The notes under the pieces were generated by a model. That model did not search any database. It had not been told where the DNA came from and worked only from the letters and a program-made list of their open reading frames with translations. The position numbers and the translations under genes are program-made. DNA of 59,850 bases, from NCBI RefSeq assembly GCF_000956545.1, contig NZ_JYIT01000063.1:1-59850 (forward strand). Direction: 5' to 3'. How positions within the stretch are numbered: the stretch's first letter is position 1; each line of letters starts with the position of its first letter. Source of the stretch: Microbacterium azadirachtae. GTDB taxonomy: Bacteria > Actinomycetota > Actinomycetes > Actinomycetales > Microbacteriaceae. Below are positions 25,629 through 34,101 of the stretch, piece after piece.

Positions 25629-25652
25629 ACTCCATCCGGAATGGGATGGAGT
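25629..25652 (+). promoter_or_regulatory. hairpin covering the beta-subunit ribosome binding site
   Basis: ACTCCATCC (25629-25637) pairs with GGATGGAGT (25644-25652) around a 6-base loop. The 3' arm is the only purine-rich stretch before the ATG at 25654 and would be hidden in the folded RNA. It is placed so that it could tune beta-subunit translation relative to the genes before it. Confidence 0.5.
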
Positions 25653-25653
25653 C

Positions 25654-26256
25654 ATGAGCGATGCATTCCGCCTCGACCCGGCCACTCTGAACGGCGCCAC
25701 CTCGGTATCGCCCGGCATCATGAACGACGAGGTCGACGGGATGCGGCTGGCCGACCTGCAGACGCATTTCGAGGTCGGCCAGTTCTACTTCCTCGAGGCC
25801 GAGTTCCTCGACGACGGCCGATTCGCGGACTGGCTCGAGATGCTCGCCGACGACCTGCACTACTGGGCGCCGGTCCGCTCCAATCGGCTGCGCCGCCAGC
25901 AGGCTCTCTCCGTGCACGCGCCCGGGGAGTCCGCGTTCTATGACGAGACGAAGGACTCGCTGGCCTGGCGCATCCGCCGCTATGACTCCGGCATGGCATG
26001 GGCGGAGGATCCGCCCAGCCGCACGCGCCACCTCATCTCGAACGTGTCCGTGCGTGAGCGCAGTGATGGCCTGTTGCAGGCCCGCAGCGCATTCATCGTC
26101 TACCGCAACCGGCTGCACACGGAGGTCGACATCTACGCCGGGGGCCGCAACGACGTGCTGCGACGAACCGGCGTCCACGGTTTCGAGCTCGTCAAGCGCA
26201 CCATCCTCTTCGAGCAGAACGTGCTGCTCATGAAGAACATCTCCACTTTCTTCTGA
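25654..26256 (+). CDS. aromatic-ring-hydroxylating dioxygenase, beta subunit
   Basis: A 200-residue SnoaL/NTF2-fold subunit. It contains HFEVGQFYFLEAEFLDDGRFADWLEMLADDLHYWAPVR and, further on, SRTRHLISNVSVRE, typical of BphE/HcaF proteins, and the ending NISTFF is the usual C-terminus of this family. It forms the structural part of the alpha3beta3 oxygenase. Unusually it lies after the ferredoxin and reductase rather than directly after alpha. A 73-base gap with an RBS-covering hairpin precedes it, the only large gap in this part of the operon. Confidence 0.92.
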   Translation: MSDAFRLDPATLNGATSVSPGIMNDEVDGMRLADLQTHFEVGQFYFLEAEFLDDGRFADWLEMLADDLHYWAPVRSNRLRRQQALSVHAPGESAFYDETKDSLAWRIRRYDSGMAWAEDPPSRTRHLISNVSVRERSDGLLQARSAFIVYRNRLHTEVDIYAGGRNDVLRRTGVHGFELVKRTILFEQNVLLMKNISTFF

Positions 26257-26305
26257 TCACCCCCGCAAACCAACCAAAAGCCGAACCCCCGCAGAGGAGA
26301 CCTCC

Positions 26306-27157
26306 GTGACCGCCGCCGTGGACACCCGAATCATCGACACTCCCCTCGGCTCGATCGCCGTCAGCGTCGTCGGGCAGGGTACGCCTCTCGTGCTCATGCA
26401 CGGCGGAGGCCCCGGCGCGAGCGCGCTGGCCAATTATCGCGACAATCTTGACGCGTTCGAGGGCTTCCAGGTGATCCTTCCCGACCAGCCCGGGTTCGGC
26501 GGCAGCTACCGTCCGACCGAGGCGGACCTGGAGGCCCGATCGATCACCGAGATCTCTGTCGACGCGACCTTTCACGTACTCGACGCTCTCGGTATCGACA
26601 CGTTCTTCCTGCTCGGGAACTCGCTCGGCGGGGCGACCGCGCTCGGCATGGCCATCGCGCAGCCGACCCGCGTGACGAAGCTGGTGCTCATGGCACCGGG
26701 CGGTGGCTGGCTTCCGACGGGCCCCACCCCGACCGAGGGCCAGAAGGAGATGTTCCGCTACTACAACGGCGAAGGGCCGACGGTCGCGAAGATGAAGAAC
26801 TTCGTCCGCGTCATGGTCGCGAATCCGAAGCTGTTCGACGACGCCAACATCCACGCCCGATACGAGGCATCCCTCGACGAGAGCCACATCGCGTTCTATC
26901 ACCTGTACAACGCGGCCTTCGCGAGGCGGGGCGGCATGGACCCGCTGTGGAAGGATCTCGACCGGATCACGGCAGACACCCTCCTCGTGTGGGGTCGAGA
27001 CGATCGTACGATCACGCTCGACGGGGCATCTCTCATGCTGAGGAACATCCGCCGAGTCCAGCTGCACGTCTTCGGTGGCTGCGGCCACTGGGTGCAGGTC
27101 GAGAAGAAGGCGAAGTTCGAGAAGCTGGTCACCGCCTTCCTCCAGGACACCGAATGA
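26306..27157 (+). CDS. meta-cleavage product hydrolase (BphD/HsaD/MhpC-like alpha/beta hydrolase)
   Basis: A 283-residue C-C bond hydrolase. It has the oxyanion motif HGGGPGAS (32-39), the nucleophile elbow GNSLGGATALG with Ser106, Asp232/233 in WGRDDRT and His261 in FGGCGHWVQVEK. It splits the 2-hydroxy-6-oxo-dienoate into 2-hydroxypentadienoate and a carboxylic acid. The first codon is GTG, preceded by GAGGAGACCTCC. The stop overlaps the next start (ATGA). The side chain released depends on the unknown substrate. Confidence 0.93.
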   Translation: MTAAVDTRIIDTPLGSIAVSVVGQGTPLVLMHGGGPGASALANYRDNLDAFEGFQVILPDQPGFGGSYRPTEADLEARSITEISVDATFHVLDALGIDTFFLLGNSLGGATALGMAIAQPTRVTKLVLMAPGGGWLPTGPTPTEGQKEMFRYYNGEGPTVAKMKNFVRVMVANPKLFDDANIHARYEASLDESHIAFYHLYNAAFARRGGMDPLWKDLDRITADTLLVWGRDDRTITLDGASLMLRNIRRVQLHVFGGCGHWVQVEKKAKFEKLVTAFLQDTE

Positions 27158-28008
27158 GCGACCCCGGAATCGGCTGGCTCGACGGAGACGTCGCCTTCAT
27201 CACCGGCGCCGGCTCCGGGATCGGACAGGCCGTCGCGCTGCGCTTCCTCCAGGAGGGCGCGAAGGGCGTCGCGATCCTCGGTCGCGATCCCGGACGTCTC
27301 GAGAGCACGGTCACCGCCGCCGGGACGGGCGCGGACCGCCTGCTGCCGCTCGTCGGCGACGTCCGATCGAGCGCTGACCTGCAGGCCGCAGTGGATGCCA
27401 CTATCGGCCGGTTCGGGAAGCTCGACGTCCTGGTACCGAATGCCGGCGTCTGGGATTTCAACAAGTCGATCAGTCGTACGACCCCCGACGAGATCGAGGC
27501 GATCTATGACGAGCTCTTCGACATCAACGTCAAGGGCTACCTGCTGACGGTATCGACCGCGTGGCGAGCGCTCGTCGAGTCGCACGGCAACATCGTGATG
27601 ACGCTCTCGAACGCCGCCTTCTACGCGGCGGGCGGCGGCCCTGTCTACACCGCCGCCAAGCACGCCACCCGAGGTCTGGTCACCCAGCTCGCCTACGAGC
27701 TCGCCCCCAAGGTGCGTGTCAACGGCGTCGCCATCGGCGGACTGCGCACCGACCTGCGGGGGCCGGCGTCCACGGGGATGTCCGAGCGCTCGATCGAGCA
27801 GTCCTTCGCCAAGCACGACGACGGGCGCGGACCCAACCTGTGGCTTCCCCTGCATCACGCCAGCCCGGATCCCGTCGATTCCACGGGACCGTACGTGCTG
27901 CTGGCGTCCCGTCGCAACGCGAGCGTCATCACCGGCGCTGTCGTGAACGCCGACGGCGGCATCGGCGTTCGTGGATTCGCGAGCGCCGCGGGAGGCGATC
28001 AGCTGTGA
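27154..28008 (+). CDS. cis-dihydrodiol dehydrogenase (short-chain dehydrogenase)
   Basis: A 284-residue SDR of the BphB/HcaB type. NAD binding GAGSGIG is at residues 18-24, the active site is Asn125, Ser152 ([12 protein letters not shown]), Tyr165 and Lys169 (YTAAKH), and NAGVW is present. It oxidises the cis-dihydrodiol made by the dioxygenase to the catechol. The start is set by overlap with the hydrolase stop and the stop overlaps the GTG of the next small gene. Confidence 0.92.
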   Translation: MSDPGIGWLDGDVAFITGAGSGIGQAVALRFLQEGAKGVAILGRDPGRLESTVTAAGTGADRLLPLVGDVRSSADLQAAVDATIGRFGKLDVLVPNAGVWDFNKSISRTTPDEIEAIYDELFDINVKGYLLTVSTAWRALVESHGNIVMTLSNAAFYAAGGGPVYTAAKHATRGLVTQLAYELAPKVRVNGVAIGGLRTDLRGPASTGMSERSIEQSFAKHDDGRGPNLWLPLHHASPDPVDSTGPYVLLASRRNASVITGAVVNADGGIGVRGFASAAGGDQL

Positions 28009-28421
28009 CCGCTCAGGTCCCGACCCACACGCTGCCCGACGGGCTCGAGATCGTCATCGATGTGACCGGACGGGACGGAGGCACTGCGCGGCTCGGCATC
28101 CGCCGCGCCCGTGCGGGCGAACTCGTCGATGCCTACCCCGCGGGAACCCACGATCGCGAGCTGCTGGTCGAGGGCTCCCCGGCGCCGTCTGCGGTCGCCG
28201 AGTTCGCCGCGCACGTGCTCGCCCAGGATGCTCGCTGTCGACGAATCGTCCTTCCTGTCCCCGAACGCGATCTGGATGCGATCGCATGGGCCGAGGACGC
28301 CGGCTTCCGGTATGTGGTCGACATCGAAACTCGCAGCGGCGGCTGGTCGCTGCTGGTGATCGAACCCGACTGGGTACTTGCCCAGCCGCATGTCCTCGAA
28401 GACATCCCCTTGAAGGAGTGA
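28005..28421 (+). CDS. small protein of unknown function in the aromatic operon (possible degenerate GNAT fold)
   Basis: A 138-residue protein starting with a GTG that overlaps the dehydrogenase stop (GTGA); a 5-base gap separates its stop from the next ATG. The C-terminal half, [32 protein letters not shown], looks like the last strands of a GNAT acetyltransferase, but the acetyl-CoA pyrophosphate loop (Q/RxxGxG/A) is not visible; the corresponding place reads [16 protein letters not shown] do not know its function. Its tight packing between pathway enzymes argues that it is a real, co-expressed component such as a binding or chaperone-like protein. Confidence 0.75.
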   Translation: MTAQVPTHTLPDGLEIVIDVTGRDGGTARLGIRRARAGELVDAYPAGTHDRELLVEGSPAPSAVAEFAAHVLAQDARCRRIVLPVPERDLDAIAWAEDAGFRYVVDIETRSGGWSLLVIEPDWVLAQPHVLEDIPLKE

Positions 28422-28426
28422 TACCC

Positions 28427-29383
28427 ATGGCGAAGACGAAGATCGCCATCATCGGTTCCGGCAACATCGGCACCGATCTGATGTTCAAAGTGATCCGGTT
28501 GTCGGACGTGCTCGAGATGGGCGTCATGGTCGGCATCGACCCGGCCTCCGATGGTCTGGCCCGCGCCGCCCGTCTCGGCTTCGAAACGACGAGCAACGGC
28601 GTCGACGGCCTGATCGCAAGCCCGCAGTTCAACGAGATCGGCGTCGTATTCGATGCGACCAGCGCGGGCGCACACCGCGCGAACGCCGAGAAGCTGCTTC
28701 CGTACGGCAAACGCCTCATCGACCTCACCCCCGCCGCGATCGGCCCCTACGTGGTACCGGCCGTGAACATGGAAGCGCATCTTGATGCCCCGGACATCAA
28801 CATGGTGACGTGCGGCGGGCAGGCGACGATCCCGATCGTCGCCGCCATCAATGCGGTCGCGCCCGTGCACTACGGCGAGATCGTCGCGTCCATCGCCTCG
28901 CTCTCCGCAGGCCCCGGCACGCGCGCCAACATCGACGAATTCACCGAGACCACGTCTCAGGCGATCGAGAAGGTCGGGGGCGCCGCACGCGGCAAGGCGA
29001 TCATCGTCCTCAACCCCGCAGAGCCGGCGATGATCATGCGCGACACGGTGCAGGTGCTCACCTCCCGTCTCGACGACGACGCTCAAGATCGGGTGCGGGA
29101 TGCCGTGGCAGCACAGGCAGCGGCCGTCGCCGAGTACGTACCCGGCTATCGACTGAAGCAGGACGTGCAGTTCCTCGAACAGGGCAGCGAGGCCGACATC
29201 CTCGTCCCGACCGACCGCGTGCAGCCGCACGGATACACACGCGTAAGCGTCTTCCTCGAAGTCGAAGGCGCCGCCATGTACCTGCCGAGCTACGCCGGCA
29301 ACCTCGACATCATGACCAGTGCCGCGCTGCGCACCGCCGAGCGGGTCGCGCTCAGCGCGCGCGAGAAGGAGGCCGTCGCATGA
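28427..29383 (+). CDS. acetaldehyde dehydrogenase (acetylating)
   Basis: A 318-residue enzyme of the BphJ/MhpF/DmpF family. The NAD motif is [14 protein letters not shown] (residues 7-19), the catalytic Cys129 is in [14 protein letters not shown], and the substrate segment [20 protein letters not shown] is characteristic. It converts acetaldehyde, channelled from the aldolase encoded next, to acetyl-CoA. GAAGGAG precedes the ATG at 28427; the stop overlaps the aldolase start. Confidence 0.95.
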   Translation: MAKTKIAIIGSGNIGTDLMFKVIRLSDVLEMGVMVGIDPASDGLARAARLGFETTSNGVDGLIASPQFNEIGVVFDATSAGAHRANAEKLLPYGKRLIDLTPAAIGPYVVPAVNMEAHLDAPDINMVTCGGQATIPIVAAINAVAPVHYGEIVASIASLSAGPGTRANIDEFTETTSQAIEKVGGAARGKAIIVLNPAEPAMIMRDTVQVLTSRLDDDAQDRVRDAVAAQAAAVAEYVPGYRLKQDVQFLEQGSEADILVPTDRVQPHGYTRVSVFLEVEGAAMYLPSYAGNLDIMTSAALRTAERVALSAREKEAVA

Positions 29384-30396
29384 CCAGCCCGAAGATCTAC
29401 CTGCAGGACGTCACGCTCCGCGACGGCATGCACGCCATCCGTCACCGGATCGCGCCGGCGAAGGCGGCCGCGATCGCACGCGCGCTGGACGCCGCGGGTG
29501 TGGACGCCATCGAAGTGTCGCACGGTGACGGCCTCGCCGGCAGTTCGCTGATCTACGGCCCCGGCTCCCACACCGACTGGGAATGGATCGAGGCCGTCGC
29601 GGGCGCCGTCGAGAACGCCGTCCTGACCACCCTGCTGCTTCCCGGTATCGGTACGCTGCACGAGCTGCGGCGTGCGTTCGACCTGGGGGTGAGGTCTGTG
29701 CGCGTCGCGACGCACTGCACCGAGGCCGATGTCGCCGCCCAGCACATCTCCACAGCGCGTGAGTGGGGCATGGACGTGTCCGGGTTCCTCATGATGAGTC
29801 ACCTCAACGATCCGGCATCGCTCGCCCAGCAGGCGAAGCTCATGGAGTCTTACGGCGCCAACTGCGTGTACGTCACCGACTCGGCCGGACGCCTCACGAT
29901 GGACGGAGTCCGCGATCGCATCCGCGCGTATCGCGACGTGCTGGCAGCTGAGACCCAGATCGGGATCCACGCGCATCAGAACCTTTCGCTCGCCGTCGCG
30001 AACTCGGTCGTCGCCGTCGAGGAGGGTGCCTACCGCGTCGATGCTTCTCTGGCCGGGCACGGCGCGGGGGCGGGGAACACGCCGATCGAACCCTTCGTCG
30101 CCGTTGCGAAACTGCAGGGCTGGGAGGTCGCCGCAGATCTGTTCGCGCTGCAGGACGCGGCAGATGACCTGGTGCGCCCGCTGCACGACCGCCCCGTCCA
30201 AGTCGACCGCGAGACCCTGTCCGTCGGATACGCCGGCGCGTACTCGAGTTTCCTGCGGCACGCGGAGCGCGCGGCGGAGATCTACGGACTGGATGCGCGC
30301 GACATCCTTGTCGAGGTCGGCGAGCGCAAGCTCATCGGTGGGCAGGAGGACATGATCACCGACGTGGCGCTCGATCTCGTCGCGGCAAGAGGCTGA
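29380..30396 (+). CDS. 4-hydroxy-2-oxovalerate aldolase
   Basis: A 338-residue HMGL-like TIM-barrel aldolase (BphI/MhpE/DmpG). It has the metal-binding [12 protein letters not shown] (Asp15), [16 protein letters not shown] with the metal His pair, and [15 protein letters not shown]. It cleaves 4-hydroxy-2-oxovalerate to pyruvate and acetaldehyde, and forms a channelling complex with the acetylating dehydrogenase, consistent with the 4-base overlap. It is the last gene of the operon; no clear terminator hairpin follows. Confidence 0.95.
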   Translation: MTSPKIYLQDVTLRDGMHAIRHRIAPAKAAAIARALDAAGVDAIEVSHGDGLAGSSLIYGPGSHTDWEWIEAVAGAVENAVLTTLLLPGIGTLHELRRAFDLGVRSVRVATHCTEADVAAQHISTAREWGMDVSGFLMMSHLNDPASLAQQAKLMESYGANCVYVTDSAGRLTMDGVRDRIRAYRDVLAAETQIGIHAHQNLSLAVANSVVAVEEGAYRVDASLAGHGAGAGNTPIEPFVAVAKLQGWEVAADLFALQDAADDLVRPLHDRPVQVDRETLSVGYAGAYSSFLRHAERAAEIYGLDARDILVEVGERKLIGGQEDMITDVALDLVAARG

Positions 30397-30547
30397 CGGC
30401 TATGAACGCGTGGCCCGACGTCCGTCGTTTCGGGCGCGACAGTGAGCCACACGTCGACGCTGGAACTGAGATCGTCCGCTCACGCACCATGGCCCGGTGC
30501 TGATCGAGAGGGCCCGCCCGCGGTACAGGTCGAAGACACTTGACCAC
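30397..30547 (+). other. downstream of the aldolase: 33-codon ORF only
   Basis: An ATG at 30402 opens 33 codons (MNAWPDVRRFGRDSEPHV...) ending at 30503. It could be the surviving 5' end of a gene cut off by rearrangement. No family is recognisable. The stretch marks the boundary between the tidy catabolic operon and decayed DNA. Confidence 0.3.
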
Positions 30548-30778
30548 TTAGCGCAGTGCCGACGCGCCGATCACGACCTTATCGGAGAGCAAGTGTCGCG
30601 AATCCTTGCTGACCCAATGCGCTTCCGTTTCGCGAATGCGCCGGCGGTTTCCTCGCCGCGTCAGCACGAGCAGGACGGTGGCGAGGCGGCGTTTGCAGAG
30701 GACATCCCTGACAACGTGGCCCGCGACGATGAACACCCCGAACGCAGCCTCGCAGGCGATGATGACGGCGTAGATCAC
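30548..30778 (-). pseudogene. small membrane protein remnant
   Basis: From a possible GTG at 30778 the minus strand reads VIYAVIIACEAAFGVFIVAGHVVRDVLCKRRLATVLLVLT, which looks like the first helices of small integral membrane proteins commonly encoded next to TetR genes in actinobacteria. After about 45 residues the hydrophobic pattern collapses into Arg-rich sequence, so a frameshift is likely. It is divergent from the TetR remnant at 30839, which matches that known pairing. Confidence 0.45.
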
Positions 30779-30838
30779 GGAACAACTCTTCTCGAAGCAT
30801 CTGCTCAAATTGATACAGACGTCCCAAATCGGACAGAT

Positions 30839-31342
30839 GCCGAAGGTCATTGATCATGCTGAGCGGGCGCACGAGGCGCTTCGGGTGCTGTCCGAGGGCG
30901 GCTTGGCCAGTCTGTCTGTGCGGAAGCTAGCGGACGAGACGGGCTTGGCGGTCGCTTCCTTTCCCCGCGCAGGCGTCTCTACGGACGTACTGGATGGAGC
31001 TGATCGCGCAGCGCGTTCAAGAACATCTGGACACAGTCGATCCGAGCCAGCCCACGCCTGCACTGGTCCGTGACCTGGCCTGCCAGCTGCTGCCCCTCGA
31101 CGAGGAACGCCATGTCGAAATGGGGGCATTCCTCGCTCTCGGGAGCCTCGACGAGACAGACCCCGGACAGAAGGCTACTTACGTCTGTCGTCCACAACTC
31201 GTCCATCGCTCATCTCGCCGGCCATATACTGCCGACTCTGAACCTCCTAGACACGATGGACGTGATCCTGCGCGTCGCGGGACTCGCTGCGGCTCTTGAC
31301 CGCGTACTTCAACTTCGGCACAACAAGTGGATCGACGGATAG
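30839..31342 (+). pseudogene. TetR-family regulator, two frameshifts
   Basis: Three successive frames give one TetR protein: MPKVIDHAERAHEALRVL...LASLSVRKLADETGLAVASF (HTH), then from about 30967 PAQASLRTYWMELIAQRVQEHLDTVDPSQ...MGAFLALGSL, then from about 31170 VVHNSSIAHLAGHILPTLNLLDTMDVILRVAGL. The breaks at about 30960 and 31165 are single-base shifts. Not functional. Confidence 0.7.
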
Positions 31343-31718
31343 CAACCCAGCAGCGCCCACGAACACAGTGCCCTTGGGACCAGCCGGAGCGCATAGCTGA
31401 CAGGAATGAGGGGGAGCAGACGCGGCAGGTGGTCTGCGAGGGGAGTGAGCTCGTCATCTTGCGATGGCCCACAGGATGAAGACTCCGAAGCACATCCTCA
31501 ACCAAGCTGTGCCGCGAGTACGATGCGCACGATGACGGGGACAGAGAGCATTGGAGAGCTGCACGGCGAGCATTGCGGCGTCAGCCAGCGACCACGGTGG
31601 AAGACGCTCGAGGGCACCCCGCTCTGGGGTCATACAGCAATCCGTCCTCGACCGCCCCTGATGGTTCGGATGCGTTGCGCGCGACGCGTCGAGATGGCGA
31701 CCCCACTGTGTACACGCA
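31343..31718. other. intergenic, no gene recognised
   Basis: About 375 bases between the TetR remnant and the AlaX-like remnant. Open frames on both strands are short, Arg-rich and lack motifs. No hairpin or repeat of note was seen. Confidence 0.4.
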
Positions 31719-32380
31719 TCACGCCGAGACCGCCATCGCCGCGCGCGTTTCCATCTCGAGCTCGAGGCAGCTGTTCACTACCCCGGCATCAAGACTCGAG
31801 TCCGCGTGCTTCCTTGTCAGACGGACGGTGATGGCGTCGAGTTGGCCAATATCTCGGACGTGTGTTCCGCCGCAAGGGATATTCGTGCTCCCGGCTGGGA
31901 GTTCACATACCCACATCCGACGGGCGGAGAGAGCGTCGTCGGTTCGTTCGATTCGAACGGGACCACCGACTGAAATCCACTGCGCCAGAATGTCGTTCAC
32001 GCGCACGGCGAGTCCAGCGGGATCGTTCAGTGCAGCAGCATTGAAGCCTTTTCGACGCAGCGACCTTCCAATCCTGTAGACATCGACGCTGGAAAGGGGC
32101 TGGATCCGGGACTGTTGGATAGCGAGGGCGTCGAACGCGGGGTTGCCGAGCGCGTCGGTCGGCGGGGTCTTGCTCCATGCGCCGGCCAAAGCTGAATCGA
32201 GTGCGAGCGCGGCGAGGTGGCATGCCGTGTGAGCTGCAGAAAGCGCCGCACGGCGCTCCACATCTACCGTGATCTGGACGCTCTCCCCAACTGCGGGACC
32301 CTCGCCCTCAATGATGTGGGCGACAACGAATATCCAGTCGGGCGCCCCCGTCCTAACAGGCAGATCCGTGCCGAGATAGA
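31719..32380 (-). pseudogene. AlaX-like alanyl-tRNA editing protein, 5'-truncated
   Basis: The minus strand carries the editing (SAD/AlaXp) domain: LYLGTDLPVRTGAPDWIFVVAHI, then ALSAAHTACHLAALAL where the zinc-binding HxxxH would sit (second His altered or shifted), and WVCELPAGSTNIPCGGTHVRDIGQL, the Cys-x3-His zinc motif of this family, followed by AITVRLTRK. There is no start codon before the frame hits stop near 32390, exactly where IS110-like sequence begins, so the 5' end was lost to that insertion. It would have cleared mischarged tRNA-Ala; now probably inactive. Confidence 0.6.
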
Positions 32381-32439
32381 GGCGACCGTAGCTTCGTCGC
32401 GGCCAAGTGCATGCGCCCCGGATCGGCCGCTATAGATCT

Positions 32440-32930
32440 CGTCGGTCTCCGGCCGTAGTCGCAAGCACCGGTTCACGAGGGTGCGCCTGGTGAGGTTAAC
32501 GAGCTCGTCCCGCAGCTGTGATGGTGCGCCAATCATCACGCCGAACATCGTGTTGAACGCCTGGCTGCGCGCCTTCACGGCGCTGGAACGGGTAACTCGG
32601 AGGGTGCGGATTACCTCGACAACGCCGGACATGCGCTTCGGGATCGCGGTCGAGGTCTCACCAAGAACTGCGCGGGCGATCTGCTCGGCGTCGAGCTGAT
32701 CGGACTTGCCGTCCATCCGGCGCGCAAGCCGATTGAGCCGGCTGACCTCAACGACGCGTTCGCCGAGCACCCACCCGTCATAGTTCGCCATGAAGTGCGC
32801 GATGAGCGCCCGGTGCGTATCCGGGTTGTCCCAGTCGGAGGCAGCCTCGTGTTCCACCCCTGCGACTGCACGCCGCGGCTGTCGGCCGTCACCAGCTTTA
32901 GCAACACGGCCTAATCGCACCTCGCAGGAT
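32440..32930 (-). pseudogene. IS110-family transposase fragment
   Basis: The minus strand reads ALIAHFMANYDGWVLGERVVEVSRLNRLARRMDGKSDQLDAEQIARAVLGETSTAIPK, then VIRTLRVTRSSAVKARSQAFN and LTRRTLVNRCLRLRPETD. This is the DEDD-nuclease part (GKSDxxDA) and linker of an IS110-type transposase. N-terminal and C-terminal (transposase_20) parts are missing. It borders the AlaX-like remnant. Confidence 0.7.
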
Positions 32931-33065
32931 CGGTGCTTCCGCTGCCGATCGCTCTGGTGGCTACTCGAACAGTCATGGTCAGACATGTGCACTCTTCTCA
33001 TCCGTTACGGATGAGGCGAACGACTGCCCGAGGGGAGGCACCGCTAGGTTTCCAACGTCGGATCT

Positions 33066-33935
33066 ATGCCGTCTGGGGAGCGATCGCCACCAATGGAAGC
33101 GTTGAAACGCAGTCTCCGGCACGGTTGGGGCTACGAGGCCCGCCCGCAACAATATGAGTACGACGAAGTGGCCAGCACCGACTTCGGCTTCGCTCGGTTG
33201 TGGAGCGCGGGAATGAGCACCAGCCTCGTCAGCGACGAGAGCCTCGTACACGTCGCGGCAATCGTCGAGGGTGCCGCCGACCTAACCATGAACGGCAGAG
33301 ACCTGCGCATCGAGGCCGGGCAAATGATCGTCCTGGACGGCGGCTCGTCTCTCCGTGCGGCCTCCATGCAACCGTGGGCACGCTATGGCTGGTTTTTCCG
33401 CAAGGGGATCCTGCGCGGGCGCGAGTATCGCCATCTATTCGACGAGCCGCGAACGGTCCCGCGATCCGCGTTGCTGGCGCTGACGTCCGTGTCGAATGCG
33501 TTGCTCCAGGGAGGCGGCGCATATGTGACGCCATCCATCCACACCCGCATCGCCATGGAGCATCTGGTGGCGGGCGCTGTCGGTGCTCCCTCGCCTCGAC
33601 CGCAGGCCGACCCCGTGCATCGGGACGGTCTGTTTCTGGCGGCGCAGACGATCATCTCCGAGGGGTATGCAGATCCGGCGATGACGGTGGACAGCCTGTG
33701 CAGAGATCTTTCCGTGAGCCCGAGCTCCCTCCATCGCGCCTATCGGCCCATGGGGGTGACCCCGCGCAAGGAGATCGAACGTCACCGCGTGACGGACGCG
33801 GTGCGTCGACTTGCGGTACTCGAAGAAGACCAGGACGGGTCGATTGCGGAAATCGCTGCGCAAACTGGGTTCGCGTCCGTGATCACGATGCGTCGGTCAC
33901 TGGTGAGAGCAGGGTCTTCTCTCCGCGGCCGATGA
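33066..33935 (+). CDS. AraC-family transcriptional regulator
   Basis: A 289-residue regulator. The N-terminal half is a cupin-like sensor of the AraC_binding_2 type (VAAIVEGAADLTMNGRDLRIEAGQMIVLDG). The C-terminal two HTH motifs are MTVDSLCRDLSVSPSSLHRAYRPMGVTPRKEIERHR and GSIAEIAAQTGFASVITMRRSLVRAGSSL. The start may instead be the ATG at 33093. It lies among decayed genes without an obvious target; the Tat-exported repeat protein downstream (34102) is the nearest intact gene. Confidence 0.85.
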   Translation: MPSGERSPPMEALKRSLRHGWGYEARPQQYEYDEVASTDFGFARLWSAGMSTSLVSDESLVHVAAIVEGAADLTMNGRDLRIEAGQMIVLDGGSSLRAASMQPWARYGWFFRKGILRGREYRHLFDEPRTVPRSALLALTSVSNALLQGGGAYVTPSIHTRIAMEHLVAGAVGAPSPRPQADPVHRDGLFLAAQTIISEGYADPAMTVDSLCRDLSVSPSSLHRAYRPMGVTPRKEIERHRVTDAVRRLAVLEEDQDGSIAEIAAQTGFASVITMRRSLVRAGSSLRGR

Positions 33936-34101
33936 ACGAGGGCTCCACGGCGCTGTCGATCAGTTTCTGTCACGCCGCACGCTTCGTGTCAGATTCGGTC
34001 ACTCCGCTCATGGCCTCCGACAGTCTCATCTTGCCGGCTCGCACGTCTCCGAACGATTGAGCTGGCACCGCTGTCGGAACCAAGGAAAGGCAACCCGAAC
34101 C

